A stretch of 64,000 nucleotides of DNA from Pseudomonas sp. GM79 (GCF_000282495.1 NZ_AKJE01000109.1:1-64000); one strand, 5' to 3'. Shown: positions 17,805-26,402, numbered from the stretch's first letter. Made by a program: numbers and translations. Notes: generated from the letters alone by a model not told the origin.

Positions 17805-18584
17805 ATGTTCAAAAACTGGAGTGGTCAGGTCGCATTGGTCAGTGGAGCTGGCAGCGAACATGGGATTGGTCTAGCTATCGCGCGACGGCTTGGGGACTCG
17901 GGCGCAAAGCTGATCATCACCGGCAGCAGTGCCCGTATCCATGATCGCGTCGCGGAACTGATCGCGGCAGGTTATGAGGTGCAAGGACGCGCTGCAGATC
18001 TCACTCAGCCGGCTCAGGTCGTCGAACTGGTGACTTGGGCGGAATCGCTATGGGGGCGAATCGATGTACTCGTGAACAACGCCGGTATGGCGATTCAGGG
18101 GGAAGCCGAAACGTTTTCTGAAGTGGCCAATATGAGCGTCGATATGTGGAACACTTCGATTGCCCGTAATCTGACCACTGTATTTTTGCTGACCCGCGCA
18201 GTGTTGCCGGGGATGCAGAATCGTCGTTACGGACGCATCGTCCATATCAGTTCTACGACCGGCACCCGCGTCAGCAACCCTGGCGAGGCCGCGTATGCGG
18301 CGGCGAAAGCGGGGATTGTGGGGATGAACATGAGCTTGGCGCTGGAAGTCGCACCATACGGCATCACCGTGAACTCTGTTGCCCCTGGGTGGATCGCGAC
18401 GCAGTCCAGCACACCTGAGGAAGTGATCGCAGCGCAGTATGTTCCCGTGGGGCGTGCCGGTAGACCAGAGGAGGTCGCTGCGGCGGTAGCTTTTCTTGCT
18501 TCTCCAGAGTCCAGCTACATTACGGGCGAGCTTCTCGTGGTCGACGGGGGCAACTGCCTCTCTGAGAACAAAAGCCCCCGTTGA
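17805..18584 (+). CDS. Short-chain dehydrogenase/reductase
   Basis: 259 residues, classical SDR. Cofactor motif SGAGSEHGIGLAIA at about 14-27, NNAG near 90, catalytic serine in HISSTTG and Y-x-x-x-K in YAAAKAG. The C-terminus GELLVVDGGN is typical of FabG-like oxidoreductases. GGAG lies seven bases before the ATG at 17805. The A-G-S-E-H in the glycine loop suggests NAD rather than NADP is possible, but this is weak. It stands alone; substrate unknown. Confidence 0.87.
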   Translation: MFKNWSGQVALVSGAGSEHGIGLAIARRLGDSGAKLIITGSSARIHDRVAELIAAGYEVQGRAADLTQPAQVVELVTWAESLWGRIDVLVNNAGMAIQGEAETFSEVANMSVDMWNTSIARNLTTVFLLTRAVLPGMQNRRYGRIVHISSTTGTRVSNPGEAAYAAAKAGIVGMNMSLALEVAPYGITVNSVAPGWIATQSSTPEEVIAAQYVPVGRAGRPEEVAAAVAFLASPESSYITGELLVVDGGNCLSENKSPR

Positions 18585-18905
18585 GGGCAGGGGAGCTTAA
18601 GTCTTTGCAGTTTGAGGAAGCGATATTTGAATACCGGCGCCGCCAAGTAAAGAGACGTGAAAGGCTAGTGTCCCCCCTGGGCATTCAATGGCGCGACGAC
18701 ACCTCGAAGAATGGGTTTCCACGTTTTTCTTCGAGAACAAGGAAGGTGCTGACGCGCCTCTACGCTTTGAAAATGAAAATTTTCCGCCTTTATCGCCACG
18801 AGCAGCCATTACGGTTTCAAAGCTCGCTGCGTTTGAAGGCTTCGAGCTTATCCAAACACCGATATAGGGGGAACGCCATCATATTGGCTTCGACTGACCA
18901 CTCCT
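18585..18905. other. Intergenic region left of MITE copy 1
   Basis: Open frames on both strands here look accidental: there is no ribosome-binding site and no recognisable protein. The last 15 bases (TGACCACTCCTGGCC region) belong to the short intergenic repeat family in which the MITE is nested. Confidence 0.35.
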
Positions 18906-19091
18906 GGCCGATTCTGTTGAAAAAGTCGATCCCTCAAGACTGCCTGCATACGGACTGCTGAAAACGCCTTTATTGCGCGCAGCTACGCGAAATCTGAGCC
19001 CGGAGTCCTGTGCTCAAGGCAAAGATTTCAAGCTCAAGCACATACTCTTCAGCCGTGGAAACCATGATCGACTTTTTCAACAGAATCGGCC
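18906..19091. repeat. MITE-like element, copy 1, 186 bp with 26-bp perfect terminal inverted repeats
   Basis: Left end 18906-18931 and right end 19066-19091 are perfect inverted repeats beginning GGCCGATTCTGTTGAAAAAG. The interior has no coding potential but shares blocks with copies at 30826-31011 and 39283-39401, notably the GCAGCTACGCGAAATC block and GTGGAAACC just before the right end. Length, lack of a transposase and inverted ends fit a miniature inverted-repeat element. Size and structure resemble the R178-type repeats reported from P. fluorescens SBW25; identity was not tested. No clear target duplication. Confidence 0.8.
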
Positions 19092-19408
19092 GATTGCTGC
19101 CTGTTGCGAAGGGCAGTAGTCGACCCATAGCGGACGATCATCAAAGAAGCCTCTAGCGCATAAAGTTGGAGACCTCCAGTGGGTTGCCATCGGAGCCTAT
19201 GCTCTCAACCGCTTCCCTTATTGGGCGAGCCAGCTGAACAAAGTGAGGTCAGATCATCCGCCAGTGGGCGGGCAGGTTTCGTCGGCCGAGATGGTCGCGT
19301 AGGTTGCTACCTCTCACCATGGTCACGCTCAAGAACGCGCCAGAGTTGCCGACGTAATGATTCAACTATCACCGTTCTTAGTGATGGAAAATTTTCCAAG
19401 GAAGCTCT
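19092..19408. other. Intergenic region between MITE copy 1 and a lipoprotein gene
   Basis: 19092-19140 continues the short intergenic repeat (GCTGCCTGTTGCGAAGGGCA and TCGACCCATAGC). The rest carries the lipoprotein promoter region and no other recognisable feature. Confidence 0.35.
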
Positions 19409-19795
19409 GTGCCACGTTATCTATCGCTCACCTGTCTGGCAGCTGTTCTGATCACGACCCTTACAGGTTGCTCCACCCCGACAACTCCGACCACTTCCGT
19501 ATCTGCCAACATCGATTATTCACAGCGGCGTTACGAAGACACTCGCTTCGATAAACCGGGAATTTCCCTGCCGGCACAAACCATCAGCTTTAAAACGGAT
19601 ATCGATGGCTGCGAAATGCTAGCTCAAAAGCGCTATGAAGAAGCGCTGGCGAACAGTGCGAAACTTGGGAAAATTTACGGGCAAAGCGTTACACCTCAAA
19701 CGCTGCAAAGCATGAAACGTATGCAGGTGTTGAGCTGTATGACCGGAAAGGAAGCGAATGCTGAAAACGGCAAAGGCTGGATGATAGTCAAATAA
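19409..19795 (+). CDS. Small lipoprotein of unknown function
   Basis: 128 residues from a GTG at 19409 preceded by AAGGAAG. Signal peptide with lipobox LTGC, lipidated C21, then a Thr/Pro/Ser-rich linker and a globular part with two later cysteines (IDGCEML and VLSCMTG) that could form a disulfide. No known domain recognised. A single-gene unit between the MITE and another lipoprotein gene. Confidence 0.65.
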   Translation: MPRYLSLTCLAAVLITTLTGCSTPTTPTTSVSANIDYSQRRYEDTRFDKPGISLPAQTISFKTDIDGCEMLAQKRYEEALANSAKLGKIYGQSVTPQTLQSMKRMQVLSCMTGKEANAENGKGWMIVK

Positions 19796-19894
19796 GTTGT
19801 CTATAACGGCATCTACGGTTGGATGCCCTCGGTCGGAGATGGTGCTAGCCACTGAATGATTTAGTGGTGCGGTTAGTTCTATCTCCTCCCTTAG

Positions 19895-19920
19895 GACTGA
19901 CCGCTTCTGGCCGATAGTGG
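19895..19920 (+). repeat. Short intergenic repeat unit
   Basis: GACTGACCGCTTCTGGCCGA followed by TAGTGG. This is the left half of the dispersed unit also seen near 20664, 21968, 31012, 38283 and 39897. Confidence 0.45.
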
Positions 19921-20029
19921 GCTTAATTAAGACCTCAGTGCGGATGCAGTCACCTCGTCGTGCACATTAGGCTAGTGGTCCGAGGCGGGCAATTGGTGTT
20001 GAATACGAGCCTTTTCAGCGAGGGGTTAT

Positions 20030-20626
20030 ATGAGGAAGAATTTAATTGGTCTGGCCATTGCCACGACGCTGATTGTTGGATGCGCATACCAAGCGCCCTA
20101 TGGGACTCCAGAGGCTACATCACAACTGGTGAGAGACCTTTCACTTGAAGGGGCGCCTGAACTCGTTGTGCCGGCAAGCTGGATGTCCGTACCGTATGGG
20201 GTTGCGAAACCAGCCGAGCCGAAACAAGGGCTGCTTGTTTCGGAGCGTGGTGGTTTGCGTTTGGTAGTTTTCGACAATAAGCGCTACCGGCAAGCTGGCG
20301 AACTTCTCTCTCCCGAGGTGCAATGCAGTTACATCTGGAGGGGGGAGCAGGACACAATGCCCGTGCACTTGTTCGAGGCGGAGCGTTACTACGCGTTGAG
20401 CCCAGGCGAAACTATAGGGGCAATAAATGTGAAGCTAAGGGCGCAAGTGGTTCGGTACCTACAGTCCCAAAACATATCGCTGCTTACTGTGCGAGACGGC
20501 TTGTTCGTGCGTGAAACCGGAAACTGGTCTTCTAATGTTCCTTTGCAGAACAACTATGCCCCATGGGACATTGGAGTTCCTCTTCCCCGTGGTGAGTTGG
20601 AGGCATTCAACCCCTGTAAGCATTAA
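20030..20626 (+). CDS. Lipoprotein, paralogue of the lipoprotein at 31311-31916
   Basis: 198 residues. Signal peptide with IVGC and lipidated C18. Downstream motifs YQAPYGTPEA, RDLSLEGAPELV, SVPYGVAKPAEPKQGLLV, YRQAGELLSPEVQCSY, HLFEAERYYALSP and a final FNPC recur in order in the protein at 31311-31916, so the two are diverged paralogues. One conserved cysteine after the middle (VQC) and one at the end (FNPC) may form a disulfide. No enzyme motif was seen; a periplasmic or outer-membrane-anchored role is likely. The ATG at 20030 follows GAGGGG at a good distance. Confidence 0.75.
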   Translation: MRKNLIGLAIATTLIVGCAYQAPYGTPEATSQLVRDLSLEGAPELVVPASWMSVPYGVAKPAEPKQGLLVSERGGLRLVVFDNKRYRQAGELLSPEVQCSYIWRGEQDTMPVHLFEAERYYALSPGETIGAINVKLRAQVVRYLQSQNISLLTVRDGLFVRETGNWSSNVPLQNNYAPWDIGVPLPRGELEAFNPCKH

Positions 20627-20663
20627 GTGAAACTCTGGATCGCTGCTTATCATCAAGAAAAAT

Positions 20664-20739
20664 GCGACTGGCCGCTTCTGGCCCAAAAGCTGCCTGCTGG
20701 AACCGGCTGAAATCGACCCGAAGCAGTCTTCGCTAACGA
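20664..20739 (+). repeat. Dispersed intergenic repeat, full-length example
   Basis: Contains GACTGGCCGCTTCTGGCCC, then AGCTGCCTGCTGGAACCGGC and AATCGACCCGAAGCAGTC. The same blocks recur in intergenic DNA across the window (for example 19092, 21968, 37340, 39402 and 40557), in both orientations. It has partial dyad symmetry but no coding sense. Confidence 0.55.
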
Positions 20740-20790
20740 TTGAACTCACAGGCCTGAACAGCCGTTCGGGCAGGTCCGGCGGCATGATGG

Positions 20791-21840
20791 TCAGCCCGAA
20801 AATATGTACTTGCCTTTGATTTTCCTGGGGTTGACGAAGACGAAGTCTGGAAAGATTTTTCCTCGGACGTACCAAACAAAAGCCAGGATAGCGATACTTA
20901 TAGCTAATGCGATAGCGGTTGTTGCCGGACTCGATGTAAACCCCTCAAGCGATCTTGGGAATTGGAGAAGCGCAAGGAGTATGTACGCGTTGTAGGCGCC
21001 GACGCGATGGTTGTAGAAGCCCCATACCAAAAATAAGGGAATCAAGATCATTGAAACACCCATAACCCATTTGGCCGTTGGCCCCATCCTGGCGCCGATA
21101 TCCAATCCCAGGAAGAATGCAATCAAAGCCTGGACGAGCATTATCGTGATGAGAATATTGACCTTGCGATCGTGCTCGTCACAACGAATTGGATCTGCAT
21201 ACGAAGCTATAAAGTAGGCAAGATGACTGTCTTTTACACCCCGCCCGGAGAGTTGTGAAAACACTTCCGACTTTGCAGTGCCGGCGGTGAGTAGCTCGCG
21301 AACTTTTTGCTGAACTTCTTTCTTACTCAAAGTTGAATGTGAAATGCTTTCTCCTTGCGTCAACTTGACAGATTTCTTAGCAGGAAACACCAGGACAGCT
21401 ACGACCCCGATAAAGGCTAGCGTGCCCAAGAAAACGCCGAGGTAAAAACCCCCACCTAGTGAGTAAGTACCTGGCTTCACTCTACCCGGCTTTGCTGGGT
21501 CGACAAGAATTTCGATCACTTTTCCTTCCCTGAATGTTGCAACTGATCTTTCAACCGACTCCAGGCTGGTTCTGCAGGGCCGCTGCGATATTTCGAGCGG
21601 ATAAGTGTATTGCTGTCCGCTCAACTCAAAGGTCACGTTAACCAGAGAGCAATAGGTCATACCCTTACTGCGCATCTCCTCAGAAATGGAGACAGTGGCG
21701 ACAGTGGCATTCAACTTCTGCCAAGTCTTCGTCTCGTCCACCTCCTTGTACGAGGAAAGAGACACGAGAAGACAGAGCAAGCCAAAGGAAAATAAAACAA
21801 CGAACAGGGCCGTCCTTAGCAAGAGCAAGAAGGTCTTCAT
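20791..21840 (-). CDS. DUF3592-like inner membrane protein
   Basis: 349 residues. TM1 about 5-28, a periplasmic beta-rich domain (VATVSISEEMRSKGMTYCSL ... GKVIEILVDPAKPGRVKPG) of the DUF3592 type, TM2 about 130-150, a cytoplasmic stretch, then four further helices from about 225 to 335. AAGGAG lies four bases before the ATG at 21840. The two cysteines in the periplasmic domain could pair. Function is unknown for the family. It is a single gene, convergent with the lipoprotein gene on the plus strand. Confidence 0.7.
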   Translation of the reverse strand: MKTFLLLLRTALFVVLFSFGLLCLLVSLSSYKEVDETKTWQKLNATVATVSISEEMRSKGMTYCSLVNVTFELSGQQYTYPLEISQRPCRTSLESVERSVATFREGKVIEILVDPAKPGRVKPGTYSLGGGFYLGVFLGTLAFIGVVAVLVFPAKKSVKLTQGESISHSTLSKKEVQQKVRELLTAGTAKSEVFSQLSGRGVKDSHLAYFIASYADPIRCDEHDRKVNILITIMLVQALIAFFLGLDIGARMGPTAKWVMGVSMILIPLFLVWGFYNHRVGAYNAYILLALLQFPRSLEGFTSSPATTAIALAISIAILAFVWYVRGKIFPDFVFVNPRKIKGKYIFSG

Positions 21841-21967
21841 AAGGCTCCTTGGCCAACGTGAAATGGAGGTCAGTTGGGATATGACACCTTGGCGGCAAGT
21901 CCCCCTGCGCGCGGTGTAATGATGCACTGAGGTTAGTCCGTAGATACTCAAATGCAATGCAACTTCC

Positions 21968-22028
21968 CGCGCTTCCGCTCCTGGCCGGTTTCTGCCGGTT
22001 CCCAGCGGCAGCTTCGGGTCGGTTAGCG
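21968..22028 (-). repeat. Dispersed intergenic repeat, divergent example
   Basis: CTTCCGCTCCTGGCCGGTTT and GGCAGCTTCGGGTCGGTTAG match the unit at 20664-20739 with changes. It lies between the DUF3592-like gene and the integrase remnant. Confidence 0.4.
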
Positions 22029-22056
22029 ACCACCACGCACCGTGACTGATCCACCC

Positions 22057-22082
22057 TTGTCCTCCCTCAACGTGGAGGACAA
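22057..22082 (+). promoter_or_regulatory. Hairpin that would occlude the integrase ribosome-binding site
   Basis: TTGTCCTCC (22057-22065) and GGAGGACAA (22074-22082) are perfectly complementary with an eight-base loop. The right arm contains the Shine-Dalgarno sequence of the integrase gene that starts at 22086. In mRNA this nine-bp stem would hide the ribosome-binding site and keep the integrase off by default. Confidence 0.55.
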
Positions 22083-22085
22083 ACC

Positions 22086-22695
22086 ATGAAGATCATTGCT
22101 ACATATAGCCATCAGCCTTGGAACAAGGGAAAGCTTGTCGGACAGAAAGCCCCGCTCCGAGTCAGAGATATCTGGGCCATTCGGGTAAGACTCCAGCTCG
22201 CGGAGAAAACACGGGATCTGGCTCTCTTCAACTTGGCCATCGACAGCAAGCTGCGTGCCTGTGACTTAACCAAACTGCGAGTACGAGACATAGCCCATGG
22301 GGAACATGTGTCGTCACGGGCCATCGTGATGCAGCAGAAAACCCAGCACCCAGTGCAATTTGAAATCACAGAGCAAACCCGAACGGTTCTGGAGGCTTGG
22401 ATGCATCAGGCCCGCCTCCGCAGCGAGGACTTCTTGTTTCCGACCCGGTTGCACGGCTCAGACCATCTATCCACCAGGCAATACGCTCGAATAGTCAAAG
22501 CGTGGGTGACAACCATTGGCCTTGACCCAACCATGTACGGTATTCACACGCTCCGGCGAACCAAGGCATCGCAGGACGAAGAACCTGAGAGCTGCGCAAC
22601 TCCTGCTTGGTCATACGAAGCTTGAAAGCACTGTCAGATACCTGGGTATCGAGGTCGATGATGCCCTGGAAATGGCTGAACAGACGGAGGTGTAA
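22086..22695 (+). pseudogene. Tyrosine recombinase/integrase with frameshifting deletion
   Basis: From ATG 22086 the protein reads MKIIATYSHQPWNKGKLVGQ and carries a catalytic-domain arginine in NLAIDSKLRACDL, then HTLRRTKAS (H-x-x-R). The frame then leaves the family pattern and stops at 22625. The +1 frame continues NLRAAQLLLGHTKLESTVRY, which holds the second histidine and the nucleophile tyrosine, and ends at 22695. Loss of about 11 bases after KAS (expected LIYRRTK) explains the break. The intact family is about 200 residues with no separate N-domain. The split between the two halves of the active site should inactivate it. Confidence 0.75.
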
Positions 22696-22867
22696 TTCCT
22701 CTGCGATGGTCGCAACTAAACTGTCGCCAATAGCTGCCAGTGAGGTGAACCGGACTGACTAACCGAATTGTAAGCGCTCCATAAACCCCTCCTGCACATG
22801 AAGCGCCGATTCAAGGATGCTGAGCTCCCATTTCTCGCTCGGATCGACCGATCCGCCGGACGGTCTG

Positions 22868-23248
22868 TTAGTCGTTACGTCTCTGTTCAAGCCGCTTATC
22901 AAGCTCGCTTGGCGGCAAGTTCGGCGTCGAGTGAAGCGTAAGCCAGACGGCCCGCAGAATGTTGATCGCGGCCATGTTCAGGTGTTGTTCGGCGGCGTGC
23001 AGGGCCAGTTCGGCTGCCAGGCGCTTGTCGGCAGCACTGAGGTGCGCCGTTTTGTGGGTCATGTCCGCATCGACGTTGGCCAACAGCCCCTGGAGTTCCT
23101 GCACCGCCTGATCCGATGCCTGACGCATGTCCGCCAGCAGGCGGCTGGCTTCGGCAGGCGTCATGGCCAAGGCGCGGACGCTGCGAAAAGTCAGGCGGGC
23201 GGGCAAGGTGGCCAAACTGAAACCCGTCGAAATTAACTTGCCAATCAT
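22868..23248 (-). CDS. Small protein of unknown function, 126 aa
   Basis: Begins MIGKLISTGFSLATLPARLT; the first 20 residues are amphipathic or weakly hydrophobic and may bind membrane. The rest is strongly helical with many Ala, Leu and charged residues (QELQGLLANVDADMTHKTAH and AELALHAAEQHLNMAAINIL). CAGGAG lies eight bases before the ATG at 23248; a longer frame starts at 23317 but lacks such a site. No family recognised by name; it looks like a conserved Pseudomonas protein. Confidence 0.6.
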   Translation of the reverse strand: MIGKLISTGFSLATLPARLTFRSVRALAMTPAEASRLLADMRQASDQAVQELQGLLANVDADMTHKTAHLSAADKRLAAELALHAAEQHLNMAAINILRAVWLTLHSTPNLPPSELDKRLEQRRND

Positions 23249-23656
23249 GCGAACAACTCCTGTAAACGAGTGTTTCAGCAGCGTATCAGAGTAAATCGCA
23301 AAAAAATGTCTGCTCATCGCTTGCCAGAATCAACTCTCCGCCTCTTTTTGGCATCAAGCGTCTGATCGTCGTCAGAACCCTCGAACGATGCGCCCATAGG
23401 CACTTTGGAGTCGGATTCAGGCAGCCTCGGCAAAGGTGTTGCACCTAGCCGATGTCCAATTTCTTCAATCGAGCCAGGCCTTGTTTGATATGACCGGCGT
23501 TTTCACCCATGGTCTACAGTGCACCACGGACATTTCCCATGGCCGACTTTTTCAACACAATCGACCCAAAGCAGACATCATGTGTCTAGCAAATCTGGAG
23601 CAATTCGTTGATGTGAAAATCAAATCCGACCATGGGCTTTCGGGCGTTCAAACTGA
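23249..23656. other. Intergenic region, 408 bases, with MITE end fragment
   Basis: Contains the promoter of the 126-aa gene on the minus strand at the left, and at 23541-23567 a diverged MITE right end. An 89-residue open frame on the plus strand (23436-23705) spans these repeats and is not a gene. Confidence 0.4.
23541..23567. repeat. Diverged right end of the MITE family
   Basis: GGCCGACTTTTTCAACACAA followed by TCGACCC. It matches the right terminal repeat of copies 1-3 except for a G-to-C change in the AACAGAATC block. No left partner is recognisable, so only an end survives. Confidence 0.5.
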
Positions 23657-23824
23657 CTATTCGCCGGCTCCTTACGCAGCGGCAAACGAGCGGCGGCGAT
23701 CATGAGCTTGATCCAGTCTGAGCGGCTGAATGGTCATGATCTGAAGGATGTTCTCACGCGCCTGCCGACGCAGCGGGCGAATGAGATTACCGACCTACTG
23801 CCGCACAGGTGTATGCCCATCTAA
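23657..23824 (+). pseudogene. C-terminal fragment of an IS66-family transposase (TnpC)
   Basis: The frame reads LFAGSLRSGKRAAAIMSLIQ, then RLNGHDLKDVLTRLPTQRAN and a stop at 23824. This is the well-known end of IS66 transposases; the usual PYAY between NGHD and LKDV is deleted. The upstream part of the transposase and of the IS is missing. Confidence 0.75.
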
Positions 23825-23862
23825 CGGTGCAACCTCTGACGGGGCACCGTATCAAGATTTGC

Positions 23863-24345
23863 TTAGTCGCCCAAATTAACGGCATTACCGTTAATCCGGA
23901 CATAATAATTATCGAATTCACCGCTTTCGACGAACACAAAGCCATGGCGAGTGTAAAAACGATTTGAAGCGCTTTCCTTGAGAGCACCAACCTTGATGGG
24001 ACGCCCGATCTCATCAGCCTCTCTGAAAATCTGAGTAAGAACTTCAGAACCGATTCCTGCTCCTTGAGCACTGGGTATCACATACAAGTGGTCAAGCAGA
24101 AGCTCGCTCTGATGGTCTTTGATAACGACAAAACCGACCAGATCACCTGATACTTCTATGCGGCGTGTGCTGTTAGCGTCGAACCCACCAAGAAATCGTT
24201 CGCGCGCACGATCTGGGTTAAATCGTCCAAGCCGCTCAAGGCTCTCGCGCATGGCCTCAATCCTGATGGCTACCAGATCTTCCAGGTCGTTATTGGAAGC
24301 TGCGCATAAAACGACAGCGGAGTTTTGATCAGCGGAGGCTGGCAT
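23863..24345 (-). CDS. GNAT-family N-acetyltransferase
   Basis: 160 residues. Acetyl-CoA motif A is seen as LYVIPSAQGAGIGSEVL, followed by NRFYTRHGFVFVESGEFD, typical of GNAT motif B. The ATG at 24345 has AGGG seven bases upstream; an ATG at 24363 has none. The gene sits between two IS66 transposase tails, so it may have been carried in by IS66 activity. Substrate unknown (small molecule or protein amine). Confidence 0.82.
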   Translation of the reverse strand: MPASADQNSAVVLCAASNNDLEDLVAIRIEAMRESLERLGRFNPDRARERFLGGFDANSTRRIEVSGDLVGFVVIKDHQSELLLDHLYVIPSAQGAGIGSEVLTQIFREADEIGRPIKVGALKESASNRFYTRHGFVFVESGEFDNYYVRINGNAVNLGD

Positions 24346-24490
24346 AACAAGCACCCTAAACATGGCCGGTCAGTCATTATAGAAAACAGAATCCGCATAA
24401 CCACTACTGCTTCGGTTCAATGGAGGCGATGGCTCCATATCAGCTTCAGGGGATGTGTTCGTCGGAGCGCTTACTGCGTATTTAAGGGGC

Positions 24491-24597
24491 GTGTTCACGC
24501 GACTGCCGATGCGGCGGCCGAGCGAGATTATCGAGTAGCTGCCGCGTAGACGGGCGCCCGTTTAACCACGCAAGGTCTGTTGGGCGGACGCTTACTG
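24491..24597 (+). mobile_element. Second IS66 right-end remnant
   Basis: VFTRLPMRRPSEIIE, an in-frame TAG, then LPRRRAPV and a stop at 24565 correspond to the end of an IS66 transposase with decay. It is followed by CTGTTGGGCGGACGCTTAC, which resembles the terminal repeat of IS66 elements. With the fragment at 23657-23824 it brackets the GNAT gene in the same orientation. Confidence 0.6.
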
Positions 24598-24691
24598 TCC
24601 AAGGCCCAGGCCAGAAGGTTTTAGAAAATGCGCAAGGGGGGGGGTGAAACTGGAAGCAGGCTGCGGCTTCCGTTTTCTAGATGCTGACAGT

Positions 24692-25081
24692 TCAGTTTGA
24701 AGAGTTGTTCAGCTGTTGAAGCTCAAGTTGCTTGGCAGCACTGGCTTCGAGGTTTGCACGCTCTTCATCCAGATACCGATAAATGCTTTGGAGGTTGGCA
24801 ATTTTCTGTTTGATCTCTGCCATCTTCTTTTCAATTAGCTTAGCGCCGTCAGCACATTCGATCAGCTTGTTCCGCTGCGCATCCAGAATCTCGCCTATTT
24901 CCCCCAGGGAAAACCCCATGCTTTGCGCACGCTGGATAAAGTCCAGATCCTGCAGAGTTTGCGTTGTGTAAACGCGATATTTGTTAGTTTGCCGCAGCGG
25001 TGAGATCAGGCCGATTTGCTCGTAGTAACGCAGCGTATGGCGGCTGGCGCCGCTGCGGGCCTCGAGTTCGCCGATTTTCAT
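24692..25081 (-). CDS. MerR-family transcriptional regulator
   Basis: 129 residues. The N-terminal HTH MKIGELEARSGASRHTLRYY with EQIGLISP is the MerR hallmark, followed by the long dimerisation helix (EILDAQRNKLIECADGAKLI). A single cysteine (IECADG) is present and no metal-binding cluster, so an organic or stress signal is more likely than a metal. It is divergent from the epimerase-like gene with 74 bases between, containing a dyad at 25096-25117. Confidence 0.85.
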   Translation of the reverse strand: MKIGELEARSGASRHTLRYYEQIGLISPLRQTNKYRVYTTQTLQDLDFIQRAQSMGFSLGEIGEILDAQRNKLIECADGAKLIEKKMAEIKQKIANLQSIYRYLDEERANLEASAAKQLELQQLNNSSN

Positions 25082-25095
25082 AAAAACACCGCTTG

Positions 25096-25117
25096 ACTAT
25101 AGAGTTGGGTCGATAGT
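25096..25117. promoter_or_regulatory. Dyad, probable MerR operator overlapping the divergent promoter
   Basis: ACTATAGA (25096-25103) and TCGATAGT (25110-25117) are inverted repeats with 7 of 8 matches and a six-base centre. TTGACT, a good -35 element, starts at 25093 and overlaps the left arm. MerR proteins bind such dyads between -35 and -10 elements with unusually long spacing. Confidence 0.5.
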
Positions 25118-25155
25118 TTACGCTTGATTTCTCACCTTAAACAAGGAGCAGGGAA

Positions 25156-26235
25156 ATGAGCGTGGAGTGTTTTGTCACGGGGGGTACCGGCTTCATCGGT
25201 CAATATTTGGTGGCGTACCTGAGTGCAAAAGGTCACACCATTCGGGTGTTGATGCGTCGCCCAGAGCGACTAGCTGCACTGCGGGAGCAAGTCGATAATT
25301 TGGGAGGGTGCGCAACCCGGGTATTTGCCGTAGCTGGCGATCTGGAACGGGACAACCTCGGGCTGAGTCTTGCTGACCGAGAAGTGCTAAGGCACGCCAG
25401 AGTCATATTCCACCTGGGCGCCCACTTCGCATGGGGGCTTTCAGTGGAGCATTCTCGTGCGGTGAATGTGGAAGGGGCAAAGCGCGTGGCGCTGTTGGCG
25501 GCTGAGCAAAAAAGCCGTTTAGTGATGATCGGCGGCTACATGCTGAAAAATCATGACCATCTGCAACGCATCGGAATTGATCCTCGTCATCCGGAGTTGA
25601 CGAATTGGCCTGCCGTCTACCGACAGGTCGGTGGTTACGAGGGAAGCAAGCTGGAGGCGCATTTCGCGACCCTGGAGGTCATGTCCGCCAAGGGCGGGGA
25701 GATTACCGTTGTCCACCCTGCGACTGTCTGTGGCCACAGCCGCACGGGGCATATCCTTGACGGTCAGCCGCTGGTGGAGCTGATACGCAACCTTGTGCAG
25801 GGAAAGCTGACTGCAGTGCCTGGTAGCGCCGAGCACTGGCTGCCACTGGTCACCGTGGATTACCTGGTTGAGCTGGTGGCAGTTTGTGCTTTTGATCCTG
25901 CCATGGTGGGCCAGGAACTGCTGGCGCTTGATGACCAAACTCCCAACTTGCGAGAACTCCTGATACAGGTGGCACAACCTTTGGGCTTAAAGTCTCCCAA
26001 GCATCACATTTCACTCCGATTGCTGAAGTTGCTACTGAGTATTCCTCCCGTCGCGTGGTTTTTGAATACAAAACCCGAAGCCTTGGACTTTATCCAGACC
26101 ACTCGTTTTGATACAGCGGCGGTCGAGCAATTTGCCAACAGGCACGGAATAGCTAAACCAGATATACGTCAGTCTTTGCAGCACACTGCAACGTTCGTCA
26201 ACTCATATTGCATAGCCAAGGGCCAGGCCCTCTGA
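25156..26235 (+). CDS. NAD-dependent epimerase/dehydratase-family protein (extended SDR)
   Basis: 359 residues. N-terminal Rossmann motif VTGGTGFIGQYLVAY, an acid/Arg-rich second strand, and the active-site pair in GGYEGSKLEAH (Y-x-x-x-K). The C-terminal domain is diverse and ends AKGQAL. AAGGAG precedes the ATG at 25156. It is the only gene divergent from the MerR regulator and is its likely target. The substrate cannot be told; related proteins reduce aldehydes or modify nucleotide sugars. Confidence 0.82.
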   Translation: MSVECFVTGGTGFIGQYLVAYLSAKGHTIRVLMRRPERLAALREQVDNLGGCATRVFAVAGDLERDNLGLSLADREVLRHARVIFHLGAHFAWGLSVEHSRAVNVEGAKRVALLAAEQKSRLVMIGGYMLKNHDHLQRIGIDPRHPELTNWPAVYRQVGGYEGSKLEAHFATLEVMSAKGGEITVVHPATVCGHSRTGHILDGQPLVELIRNLVQGKLTAVPGSAEHWLPLVTVDYLVELVAVCAFDPAMVGQELLALDDQTPNLRELLIQVAQPLGLKSPKHHISLRLLKLLLSIPPVAWFLNTKPEALDFIQTTRFDTAAVEQFANRHGIAKPDIRQSLQHTATFVNSYCIAKGQAL

Positions 26236-26402
26236 CTTCTCCCTTGGCGGCGACAAGAAGGCGAATAGCATCCTACTGGGCGATCCAGCTTATGCCACAA
26301 TAAATACTGGGGTTGGTGGGATCTTCGGATCCTCAAACTTTGCGCCGTCGATATAGGGCGGCATTCTATCGAACGACAATTCAGCGACAGGGATCGTCAT
26401 CA

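Noticed and set aside
18581..18961. 126-residue frame following the SDR gene
   Set aside because: Overlaps the SDR stop, runs into the MITE, has no recognisable features.
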